Source: Amycolatopsis thermoflava N1165 (GTDB lineage Bacteria; Actinomycetota; Actinomycetes; Mycobacteriales; Pseudonocardiaceae). From it: 64,000 nt of DNA. The stretch covers positions 7,847,314 through 7,911,313 of the forward strand of contig NZ_KI421511.1 in assembly GCF_000473265.1 (NCBI RefSeq), written 5' to 3'. Below the pieces are notes generated by a model, which was not told the origin of the DNA, made no database searches, and saw only the letters and a list, made by a program, of their open reading frames with translations. Shown here in pieces: positions 9,459-16,652 of the stretch (positions are counted from its first letter, which is position 1; each line of letters opens with the position of its first letter). Position numbers and translations under genes: made by a program.

Positions 9459-10066
9459 GGCAACGGTCGCTTGCGAACGGGGGCGTCTGGCGTGGACGGG
9501 AAAGGCGATCAGAAGCGACCCCGGTTGCGGCCTTGTCCCGGGCCTGTCTCCAGGCGCGAAGCGCATGTCCGGTTGGCTCGGTGCGGCGGTGTCGCCCGCC
9601 GGTGAGAGCGGCCGCCGGGCCTGGCGCGACCCCGACACGCCGAAGGCGGCAAACGGTCACTTCGTGCGGCAAACGGTCAGTAGTCGTGATCCTGCTGACT
9701 GTTGTCTTGGTCACACCCACAGGGGAACTGCTGGTCCGAACGGGAAGAGAGGTGATTACGCAAAGTTTTTACCTGGTGCCTGGTGGACGCGACGGCGGTC
9801 GTTTCGTAACCTGGCCGAGATCTCGCGCCCGGCAGCCGTCGCGCCCGCGGCGGCGACGCGAGATTGTCGCCGTAGCAGCTTGTCGGGGAGCTGTGCCGGA
9901 CCCACGCATGGACCCAGATGCGCTACCCCCTGCGTCTGGACATGCCGGGTTACCGTCGTAGACCGGTTACGGGTGCTTGTGTCCGCCCGCACCGGTGCGC
10001 GTGGAGGGTCCCCCGACCTCCTGCGACGGCCGGCGGCGACATGAGTGCAAAGGAGACACGCGCGGC
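9459..10066 (+). other. 608-base gene-free leader region before the NlpC/P60 gene
   Basis: No convincing gene. It holds a 14-bp direct repeat (9646-9679), an AT-rich stretch around 9755-9775 (AAAGTTTTTACC), and GTAAC-type pentamers at 9806-9810 and, inverted, at 9949-9953 and 9966-9970. The length suggests a long regulated 5' leader for the wall hydrolase gene. Open frames here are Arg/Pro-rich shadows. Confidence 0.6.
9646..9679 (+). repeat. 14-bp direct repeat, 20-bp period
   Basis: GCGGCAAACGGTCA occurs at 9646-9659 and exactly again at 9666-9679, two helical turns apart. It may be a paired protein-binding site upstream of the NlpC/P60 gene; no known regulator motif is recognised. Confidence 0.6.
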
Positions 10067-11122
10067 GTGCAGTCGCAACCCATCAAGCGCGTGGTCGCAG
10101 GAGCCCTCGCCGCCGCCGCGGTACTCGCGGTCGGTGGTTTCCCCACGGCTCCGGCCGGCGCGGTCCCCCTCCCCGCCCCACAGCAGCCCACCACGTCGTC
10201 GGACGCCCTGGCGCAGTACCGGCAGCTCGCCGCACAGGCCGAGCAGCTGAACGAGGAGGCCATGCAGGCGCAGGCCGACCTCGACGCCAAGCAGGCCGAC
10301 CTGGACCGGGCCAACGCCGACCTGGCGGCCGCCAACGCGGCCGGTCAGCAGGCGCTCATCGCGAAGAACCAGTACCAGGGCGTGGTCGACCAGTTCGCCG
10401 ACGCCTCGTTCGTCGGCGGCGTGCAGTTCAACAAGTTGTCCGCCTTGCTGAACGGCACCTCGGCACAGGACTTCCTGGAGCGCTCCTCCGCTCTGGAAGT
10501 GCTCGCCGACGAGAAGAACAAGGCGCTCGCCGACTACAACGCGGCGATCCAGGCGGCTGCCAACGCCCAGGCCGCGGCAGCCGACGCCCAGACGCGCTCG
10601 CAGGTCGCCAAGGACGCGGCCGCGACGCTGCTGAACGACCTGCACGCCCGGCAGGCCGCGCTGCAGACGCAGCTCGACCAGCTGGACCAGGTGCGCCAGC
10701 GGCTCACCGCGTCCGAGCGGGCCGCGCAGAAGGACACGGGCGGCCTCGCGCCGAACGTGCCCGCCCCGACGGCGGCCGCCCAGGAGGCGATCGACGTCGC
10801 GTTGAGCAAGCTCGGCAGCCCGTACGGCTGGGGCGACACCGGCCCCAGCTCGTTCGACTGCTCGGGCCTGACGCTGTACGCCTACAAGGCGGCGGGCATC
10901 ACGCTGCCGCGCACGAGCCAGCAGCAGGCCACGGCCGGCGTCGCGGTCTCGCGCGCCCAGCTGCAGCCCGGCGACCTGGTGTTCTTCGGTTCGCCGATCC
11001 ACCACGTGGGCATCTACCTCGGCGACGGCAAGATGGTGCACGCCCCCGAGACCGGGGACGTCGTCAAGATCTCGCCGCTGCAGAACAACTACGTCTCGGC
11101 CCGGCGCGTCGCGCTGAGCTGA
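10067..11122 (+). CDS. Secreted NlpC/P60 peptidoglycan endopeptidase
   Basis: Cuts peptide stems of peptidoglycan outside the cell, likely in cell separation. An N-terminal signal peptide (basic start, hydrophobic 9-24, AGA site near 32) leads into a coiled coil (about 45-220) of the type that keeps RipA/RipC-like enzymes inactive or positions them, then a C-terminal NlpC/P60 domain. The catalytic Cys265 (FDCSG), His313 (HHVGIYLG) and His325 are present. The GTG at 10067 follows AAGGAGA. The position before pimB' matches mycobacterial Rv2190c. A terminator follows. Confidence 0.92.
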   Translation: MQSQPIKRVVAGALAAAAVLAVGGFPTAPAGAVPLPAPQQPTTSSDALAQYRQLAAQAEQLNEEAMQAQADLDAKQADLDRANADLAAANAAGQQALIAKNQYQGVVDQFADASFVGGVQFNKLSALLNGTSAQDFLERSSALEVLADEKNKALADYNAAIQAAANAQAAAADAQTRSQVAKDAAATLLNDLHARQAALQTQLDQLDQVRQRLTASERAAQKDTGGLAPNVPAPTAAAQEAIDVALSKLGSPYGWGDTGPSSFDCSGLTLYAYKAAGITLPRTSQQQATAGVAVSRAQLQPGDLVFFGSPIHHVGIYLGDGKMVHAPETGDVVKISPLQNNYVSARRVALS

Positions 11123-11133
11123 GTTCGGCACCC

Positions 11134-11173
11134 GACAGGGGCGGCACCGGTCACGGCCGGCGCCGCCCCTGTC
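11134..11173 (+). terminator. Hairpin terminator after the NlpC/P60 gene
   Basis: A 12-bp perfect stem, GACAGGGGCGGC with its complement, and a 16-base loop, starting 12 bases after the stop codon. There is only a short weak T run (CTCGTT), as is common at high GC. Confidence 0.75.
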
Positions 11174-11224
11174 TCGTTCCCGGGGCTGCCGCACCCGCAA
11201 TGCCTCCCTAGTAGTCTCCAGCCC

Positions 11225-12379
11225 GTGCTTCGGACCCTGCTGGTGACCAACGACTTCCCGCCGCGGCCCGGGGGGATCCAGAACTACCTGAACTCCTTCG
11301 CGCGCCTGCTGCCGCCGGACCAGCTCGTCGTCTACGCACCGTCCTGGGACAAGCCCTCCGGGTCGCACCCCGAGTTCGACGCCGCCGCACCATTCGAGGT
11401 GGTCCGGCACCCCACCTCGCTGATGCTGCCCACCCCGGACGTGCTCCGCCGCGCCAAGGACATCCTGCGCGCGCACGACTGCCAGGCCGTCTGGTTCGGC
11501 GCCGCGGCCCCGCTGGCCCTGCTCGCCCAGCCGCTGCGGGCCGCGGGCGCGGACTGGGTCGTCGCGAGCACCCACGGGCACGAGGTCGGCTGGTCGATGC
11601 TGCCGCTGGCCCGCCAGGCGCTGCGCCGCATCGGCGACACCACCGACGTGATCACCTACGTCAGCAAGTACACCCGCGGCCGGTTCGCGTCGGCGTTCGG
11701 CCCGTCTGCGGGGCTGGAGCTGCTGCCGCCGGGCGTCGACCCGGACGTGTTCAAACCGGACGACGCCGCCCGCGACGAGATCCGCGCCCGGCACGGCCTC
11801 GGCGACCGGCCGACCGTCGTCTGCGTGTCCCGGCTCGTGCCGCGCAAGGGCCAGGACATGCTCATCCACGCCCTTCCCGAGCTGCGCCGCCGCGTCCCGG
11901 GCGTCGCACTCCTGCTCGTCGGCGGTGGTCCGTACCGGAAGTCCCTGGAACGGCTCGCCGAGGCGCAGGGCGTCGCCGGCGACGTCGTCTTCACCGGCTC
12001 GGTGCCGTGGCCCGAACTGCCCGCGCACTACGCGGCAGGCGACGTCTTCGCCATGCCCGCCCGCACCCGCGGCAAGGGGCTGGACGTGGAAGGCCTCGGC
12101 ATCGTCTACCTGGAGGCTTCGGCGACGGGCCTGCCGGTCGTCGCGGGCAACTCGGGCGGCGCCCCGGAGACCGTCCTCGACGAGGTGACCGGTCACGTCG
12201 TCGACGGCCGCGACGTCCACCAGCTGGTCGAGACCCTCACCCCGCTGCTCGACGACCCGTCGCGTGCCCGCAAGATGGGCGCCGCGGGCCGGGCCTGGGT
12301 GACCGAGCAGTGGCGGTGGGACCTGCTGGGCGCCCGGTTGCGCGCGTTCCTCAGCGGCGAGCCTGCCGTCGCGCCCTGA
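11225..12379 (+). CDS. pimB': GT4 mannosyltransferase PimB'
   Basis: Adds the second mannose to phosphatidylinositol monomannoside using GDP-mannose, on the cytoplasmic face of the membrane. The 384-residue protein is a GT-B fold enzyme: the N-terminal domain starts LLVTNDFPPRPGGIQNYL, and the C-terminal donor domain has SRLVPRKGQD and the E-x7-E pair in VEGLGIVYLE. Context (NlpC/P60 upstream) and sequence match mycobacterial Rv2188c. The GTG at 11225 has no ribosome site; TAGTCT at 11212-11217 suggests a leaderless or near-leaderless mRNA. Confidence 0.88.
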   Translation: MLRTLLVTNDFPPRPGGIQNYLNSFARLLPPDQLVVYAPSWDKPSGSHPEFDAAAPFEVVRHPTSLMLPTPDVLRRAKDILRAHDCQAVWFGAAAPLALLAQPLRAAGADWVVASTHGHEVGWSMLPLARQALRRIGDTTDVITYVSKYTRGRFASAFGPSAGLELLPPGVDPDVFKPDDAARDEIRARHGLGDRPTVVCVSRLVPRKGQDMLIHALPELRRRVPGVALLLVGGGPYRKSLERLAEAQGVAGDVVFTGSVPWPELPAHYAAGDVFAMPARTRGKGLDVEGLGIVYLEASATGLPVVAGNSGGAPETVLDEVTGHVVDGRDVHQLVETLTPLLDDPSRARKMGAAGRAWVTEQWRWDLLGARLRAFLSGEPAVAP

Positions 12380-12382
12380 CCG

Positions 12383-13006
12383 TCACACGGCCCCCTCCAG
12401 CACCGCCGGGTGCCGCGGGTCGTCGGCGCGCACCACCACGTCGGCGATCTCCGCGGGTCGCACCTCCTCCTCGTACCGCTCGAACGCGGGCAGCGCCCAC
12501 TGCTCGTCTTGCGGCAGGCGGCGCCGCAACGCTCCCGCGGACAGCTGCAGGTGCACGGTCAGCTCGAACGGCAGGCCACGTCCGAGGAGCATCTCGCCGT
12601 CCACGACCAGCACGCCCGGCGCGGGCAGCGACACCCGCGCGGACCGCGTGGCGCGGTCGCGAGCCACGTCCCACAGCGCGGGCAGCACCTCGCCGCTTCC
12701 GTTGCGCCCCAACGGGTCCAGCACTTCGCGGCGCAACGCGCCCTCGTCCAGCCAGGACCAGTAGCGGGAGTCCGGGTTCTCCCTGCCGTACTCGAACCGC
12801 AGCGACGCCGGCCGCAGGAAATCCACAGTGGACACCCGCTGCACCGCGCGGCCGCCCACCCGCAGCGGGTCGACCAGCGCGTCGGCGAGTGCCGCGGTGC
12901 TCGCCGGGCCGTCCACGGCGATCCGCACCCACGGCGCGTCCAGCACGAGGACCCGCTCGGCCAGTTCCCCGGCGAGGCGTTCGAAGGTGATGGGCCGATA
13001 CCGCAC
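12383..13006 (-). CDS. Uridine-kinase-like protein with altered Walker A
   Basis: A 207-residue protein of the actinobacterial uridine kinase-like family. It keeps family motifs: IAVDGPAS at the first strand, TVDFLRPASLRFEYG, DEGALRREVLDPLG and VLVVDGEMLLGRGLPF. The P-loop, normally GxxGxGKT, here reads GPASTAAL and lacks the Gly-Lys pair, so ordinary ATP binding is doubtful. The GTG start at 13006 follows GGGAG closely; an overlapping frame opens with ATG but is Arg-rich and not protein-like. It converges with pimB', ending four bases from it. Substrate unknown. Confidence 0.72.
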   Translation of the reverse strand: MRYRPITFERLAGELAERVLVLDAPWVRIAVDGPASTAALADALVDPLRVGGRAVQRVSTVDFLRPASLRFEYGRENPDSRYWSWLDEGALRREVLDPLGRNGSGEVLPALWDVARDRATRSARVSLPAPGVLVVDGEMLLGRGLPFELTVHLQLSAGALRRRLPQDEQWALPAFERYEEEVRPAEIADVVVRADDPRHPAVLEGAV

Positions 13007-13068
13007 GATCTCCCATCGTGCCCCATGACGGGCCCGGAACTGTCGGTGCCTCCTGCCATCATGAGCCC

Positions 13069-13482
13069 ATGGCCAAGGAAGTGGGCAGGACAGCCGACGC
13101 GGGCTGGCAGGTCGGCGTCTCGCGGACGTTGCCGCACCCGGCCGCCACCGTCTGGGAGTTCCTGACCAGCAGGGCCGGCGCCGAGATCTGGCTCGGCCCC
13201 GGCGCAGGCGTGCCCGGTGGCAAGGGGGAGCGCTACGAGACGGCAGGCGGAACCGCGGGCGAGGTCCGCAGTTACCGCGAACTGGACCGCATCCGGCTGA
13301 CCTGGCGGCCCAAGGACTGGGACCACGATTCCACGGTGCAGGTGACGGTCTCGCCGTCGGGCAACAGGACGGTCGTCCGCTTCCACCAGGAGTGGCTCGC
13401 CGACGCGGAGGAGCGCTCCGTGCAGCGGGAGTACTGGAAGGGGGTGGTGGACCGGGTCGCCGACGCGCTCGCCGCACGGTGA
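13069..13482 (+). CDS. SRPBCC (START-like) domain protein
   Basis: A 137-residue single-domain protein of the AHSA1/SRPBCC ligand-binding fold. It starts with VSRTLPHPAATVWEFLTS (first strand and the helix that follows), has WRPKDWDHDSTVQVTVSP in the central sheet, and ends with a long helix EYWKGVVDRVADAL. The cavity ligand is unknown. The ATG at 13069 has no ribosome site, but CATCAT at -12 to -7 may act as a -10 box. It stands just before a P450 gene, without proof that they work together. Confidence 0.85.
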   Translation: MAKEVGRTADAGWQVGVSRTLPHPAATVWEFLTSRAGAEIWLGPGAGVPGGKGERYETAGGTAGEVRSYRELDRIRLTWRPKDWDHDSTVQVTVSPSGNRTVVRFHQEWLADAEERSVQREYWKGVVDRVADALAAR

Positions 13483-13553
13483 GACGGGCACCAATCGCGC
13501 CCGTGGCCCGTTGACGACTTGCCGGAGCACGAACGCCACTGGGAGGACCACGA

Positions 13554-14774
13554 ATGCGCGTGGTGGACGAACCGATCGAGCTCGACGACGACATCATCCA
13601 GGACCCGCACGCCCTCTACCGCGCGCTGCGCGAGGAGGGCCCGGTCCGGCCCGCGATCATGCCGCGCGGGTTGCGGGTCTGGCTGGTCTCGGGATACGCG
13701 GAGGCCAAGGCGCTGCTGGCGGACCCGCGGCTGAGCAAGGACGCCAACCGGGCGCAGGAGCTGTTCGAGACGCGCCTGACGGCGACCGGGGGGACGGGCG
13801 GCGACGACCCGTCGGGCAGCCTGCTGCGCCACCACATGCTCAACAGCGACCCACCCGACCACACGCGGCTGCGCAAGCTGGTCAACAAGGCCTTCACCGC
13901 GCGCACCGTCGCCCGCCTACGGCCGCGCATCGAGCAGATCACCGACGAGCTGCTGGACTCGGTTGCCGCGCGCGGCCGGGTGGATCTGCTGGACGCGTTC
14001 GCCTACCCGCTGCCGATCACGGTGATCTGCGAGCTGCTGGGCATCCCCGAGGCTGAGCGCGGCGACTTCCGGGAGTGGTCGAACACGCTGCTCAACTCCG
14101 GGCCCGCGGATGACTTCCACGACGCGGCCCGATCGATGGCGGGCTACCTCACCGCGCTGGTCGCCGCCAAGCGCGCGGCGCCGACCCAGGACCTGCTGTC
14201 CGACCTGGTGCACGTGTCGGACGAGGGTGACCAGCTGTCGCCGGAAGAGCTGGTCGCGATGGCGTTCCTGCTGCTCGTCGCCGGGCACGAGACCACGGTC
14301 AACCTGATCGGCAACAGCGTGCTGGCGCTGCTGCGGCACCCGGACCAGCTCGCGGCCCTGCGGGCCGACCCGTCGCTGCTGCCCGGCGCCGTCGAGGAGT
14401 TCCTGCGGTTCGAGGGGCCGATCAACATCGCGACCCTGCGGTTCACGGTGGAACCGGTGCCGATCGGCGACGTCGAGATCCCGGCGAACGAGTTCGTGAT
14501 GGTCTCGCTGGTGGGCGCCAACCGCGACGGCGAGCGGTTCCCGGAGCCGGACCGCCTGGATGTCACCCGCCCTGCGGGCGGTCACCTGGCTTTCGGCCAC
14601 GGCATCCACTACTGCGTCGGGGCGCCGCTCGCCCGGCTGGAAGCGGAGGTGGCGCTCGGCCGCCTGCTCGACCGGTTCCCGGTGATCGAGCTCGACGGCG
14701 ACCCGGGCGAGCTCCGCTGGCGGGAGAGCACGCTCGTGCACGGCCTGAACACGTTGCCGGTGGTGGTCCGCTGA
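13554..14774 (+). CDS. Cytochrome P450, CYP107-like
   Basis: A 406-residue soluble bacterial class I P450, which oxidises small molecules with electrons from a ferredoxin. The I-helix oxygen-activation motif is AGHETT (243-248), the ExxR pair is Glu282-Arg285, and the haem-ligand loop is FGHGIHYCVGAPLAR with Cys354 binding iron. GGGAGG precedes the ATG at 13554. No ferredoxin or reductase lies next to it and no biosynthetic cluster surrounds it, so the substrate cannot be told. The next gene converges, ending four bases away. Confidence 0.95.
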   Translation: MRVVDEPIELDDDIIQDPHALYRALREEGPVRPAIMPRGLRVWLVSGYAEAKALLADPRLSKDANRAQELFETRLTATGGTGGDDPSGSLLRHHMLNSDPPDHTRLRKLVNKAFTARTVARLRPRIEQITDELLDSVAARGRVDLLDAFAYPLPITVICELLGIPEAERGDFREWSNTLLNSGPADDFHDAARSMAGYLTALVAAKRAAPTQDLLSDLVHVSDEGDQLSPEELVAMAFLLLVAGHETTVNLIGNSVLALLRHPDQLAALRADPSLLPGAVEEFLRFEGPINIATLRFTVEPVPIGDVEIPANEFVMVSLVGANRDGERFPEPDRLDVTRPAGGHLAFGHGIHYCVGAPLARLEAEVALGRLLDRFPVIELDGDPGELRWRESTLVHGLNTLPVVVR

Positions 14775-14778
14775 GACG

Positions 14779-15180
14779 TCAGTGGTGGTCGTGGCGGTGG
14801 CGGTAGACGACCACCGCCATGGCCACGCCCATCAGGCCGTGACCGATGCCCATCAGCGCGCCGCCGGAGATCGCGCCGGTCCAGTACGGCACGAGCAGCA
14901 CCACGAACGGCACGTACATCCACACGGTCATTTCGAACACCGAGCGCCGGCTGTGCCGGCGGACCCGCATCCAGGCGGCCATCGGCAGGGCCATCTCGGT
15001 CGCCATGATCATCGCCCGCCAGTCGGTGCGGTCCAGGACCGCCGACCAGCCCGCCGCGTCGAAACCCAGCCGGACGAGCGGTCCGAGGATCGCCATGCCC
15101 AGGCCCATGGCGATCCACATCTCGGCGTAGTGCAGCACGGCCCGGCGGGTGGTGGGCGAGCGCAGGGACAGGGTGGTCAT
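14779..15180 (-). CDS. Small multi-pass membrane protein with His-rich tail
   Basis: A 133-residue membrane protein with about four hydrophobic segments (near 20-40, 48-66, 78-98, 100-122) and a short C-terminal tail HRHDHH. The ATG at 15180 has GGAGG eight bases upstream; a nearer ATG two codons before is too close to the site. It is divergent from a MerR-type regulator with an inverted repeat between them, suggesting it is the regulated target. Function unknown; metal or drug response would fit a MerR partner but is only inference. Confidence 0.65.
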   Translation of the reverse strand: MTTLSLRSPTTRRAVLHYAEMWIAMGLGMAILGPLVRLGFDAAGWSAVLDRTDWRAMIMATEMALPMAAWMRVRRHSRRSVFEMTVWMYVPFVVLLVPYWTGAISGGALMGIGHGLMGVAMAVVVYRHRHDHH

Positions 15181-15199
15181 CCTCATCGCCTCCAGAATG

Positions 15200-15214
15200 G
15201 ATAGCTGTACTATC
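15200..15214. promoter_or_regulatory. Inverted repeat between the MerR gene and its divergent target
   Basis: GATAG-CTGTA-CTATC, a perfect 5-bp inverted repeat with 5-base spacer, in the 88-base divergent gap. It overlaps TANNNT-like boxes and is the best operator candidate for the adjacent MerR protein. Predicted only. Confidence 0.45.
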
Positions 15215-15268
15215 TGCAATGGGAAGCTACTCTACCCATGAGGCTGTGTCCAGAGGGAGGAACGCCGG

Positions 15269-15895
15269 ATGCGCATGGCGGAGCTGAGCCGGGAGTCGGG
15301 CGTCCCGGTCGCGACGATCAAGTACTACCAGCGCGAAGGTCTGCTCCCGCCCGGCGAGCTGACCAGCCCCAACCAGGCCCGCTACGGGCCCGCCCACGTG
15401 CGGCGGCTGAAGCTGGTGCGTGCCCTGCTGGAGATCGGCGGGCTGTCCGTGGCCGCGGTGGGCGAGGTGCTGACCGCGATCGACGACCCCGCCACGTCGA
15501 CGCACGACATCCTCGGGTTGGCGCAGCACGGCCTGCCGATGGCGAAGCTGGAGGTGACGGCCGACGACCGGGCCTGGGCGCTGAGCCGGATCGAGGAGGT
15601 GGCCCGGCAGCGGGACTGGGAGGTGCACCCCGGATCGCCGGTGGTCGAGTCTCTGGTCGGTGTGCTGTGCGCGCTCCGGGAGGTCGGGCACGAGTGGGTG
15701 CTGGACGAGTTCGACTGCTACGCCGAGGCGGCGGCCTCGGTCGCCGAGCGCGACGTGACGACGGTGGCCCGGCAGGGCGCCACCGAGGCGGTCGTCGAGG
15801 GCGCGGTGGTCGGCACCGTCCTCGGCGACGCCTTGTTCGCGGCCCTGCGCCGGATGGCGCATGCGGAGGTCTCGCGGCGGCAGTTCTCCGGGTAG
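15269..15895 (+). CDS. MerR-family transcriptional regulator
   Basis: A 208-residue regulator. Residues 1-70 form the MerR winged helix: MRMAELSRESGVPVATIKYY, then REGLLPPGEL and RYGPAHVRRLKLVRAL. The C-terminal part (about 80-208) is all-helical and probably binds an effector; it has no cluster of Cys residues, so metal sensing by thiols is unlikely. AGGGAGGAACGCC precedes the ATG at 15269. It is divergent from a membrane protein gene that it may control. Its last bases enter the first unit of a decayed repeat. Confidence 0.88.
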   Translation: MRMAELSRESGVPVATIKYYQREGLLPPGELTSPNQARYGPAHVRRLKLVRALLEIGGLSVAAVGEVLTAIDDPATSTHDILGLAQHGLPMAKLEVTADDRAWALSRIEEVARQRDWEVHPGSPVVESLVGVLCALREVGHEWVLDEFDCYAEAAASVAERDVTTVARQGATEAVVEGAVVGTVLGDALFAALRRMAHAEVSRRQFSG

Positions 15896-16262
15896 GCGCT
15901 GCGCTCGGTGGTGCGCTCGCCCCCGGTCATTCCACGCCCGGCAGGGTGCCCGCCGCGATTGGCCCGCGCACGGCGTCTGGGTGGTGGACGGGCTCGACCG
16001 TGACGTGGAGGCGGGGCGGCGACGCCTGTTCTCCGGGTAACGCGCTGCGCTCGGTGGTGTGCTCGCCCCGGTCATTCCACGCCGGCGGCGCCCGTGGCTT
16101 GCCCACGGGATGGCGTCTGGGGTGCTGGACAGGGATGACGTCTGGATGCTGGACGAGCCCGCCTGTCGCCGAGGCGGCGGGTAGGGGCCGGCTCACGGGG
16201 ACGGGGGACCCCGGACGTGCTGCACCGGGCGGCGCGCTCACCCGCGGTCATCCCGCACCGTC
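15884..16262. repeat. Decayed direct repeats downstream of the MerR gene
   Basis: A unit beginning TTCTCCGGGTA and continuing with GCGCTGCGCTCGGTGGTG and CGGTCATTCCACGCC occurs at 15884-15943 and again at 16029-16083, 145 bp apart. A weaker third version sits around 16217-16262 (GCGCTCACC then GCGGTCATCCC). Segments between the copies also match loosely (GGCGTCTGG and GCTGGAC elements near 16000, 16110-16160). The copies differ by substitutions and small indels, so this is old. The first copy includes the end of the MerR gene. Confidence 0.65.
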
Positions 16263-16652
16263 CGCGCCCGGGCGCTGCACCTGCGTGCGCACGGCGTCGG
16301 GCGCGGCTGGGGACCAGTCGCGAGGGTGGCCTGAAGCGCTAATACATGCCACCGTGAATAATTCACCCAATCCAGTGTGATCGGAGCCACGCAGCGCGCC
16401 CGCGTGCACCGTCTGTCACGTTTCGTGTCGATCATCGAGCCGCTCGGTGACCTGTGTCACGCACACTGATGGCCTCACGCCAATACGCCGTTACTCATCA
16501 GTCATGACACTTTGTGAACAAAACGTGAGAATTTCTTTGCATACCGGACATCCCGGGCGTTTTTCGGTATCTCTGGTGCTACAGGCCGTCACTGGGGCCG
16601 GTCTCCCCTTGGTTCATCCCCATGTTCGGGCACTTCCGCACCGGAGGCGTGA
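15896..16652 (+). other. 757-base gene-free stretch before the SulP gene
   Basis: The first half is the decayed repeat. From about 16340 the composition changes to a lower-GC stretch (AATACATGCC, GAATAATTCACCC, CACTTTGTGAACAAAACGTG) that probably holds the promoter and 5' leader of the SulP-carbonic anhydrase gene. No coding frame is convincing. Confidence 0.6.

Noticed and set aside
9806-9970. MtrA-binding GTAAC pair
   Set aside because: The pentamers are present but at distances (17 bp and more) that do not fit the short-spaced paired motif I know, so I list them only as part of the leader.
9680-10066. c-di-AMP (ydaO-type) riboswitch before the NlpC/P60 gene
   Set aside because: The place is right and some G-rich pieces look similar, but I could not find the conserved GACAGCTAACC-type end or the GGGGAACC/GGGGTGAA pair in order.
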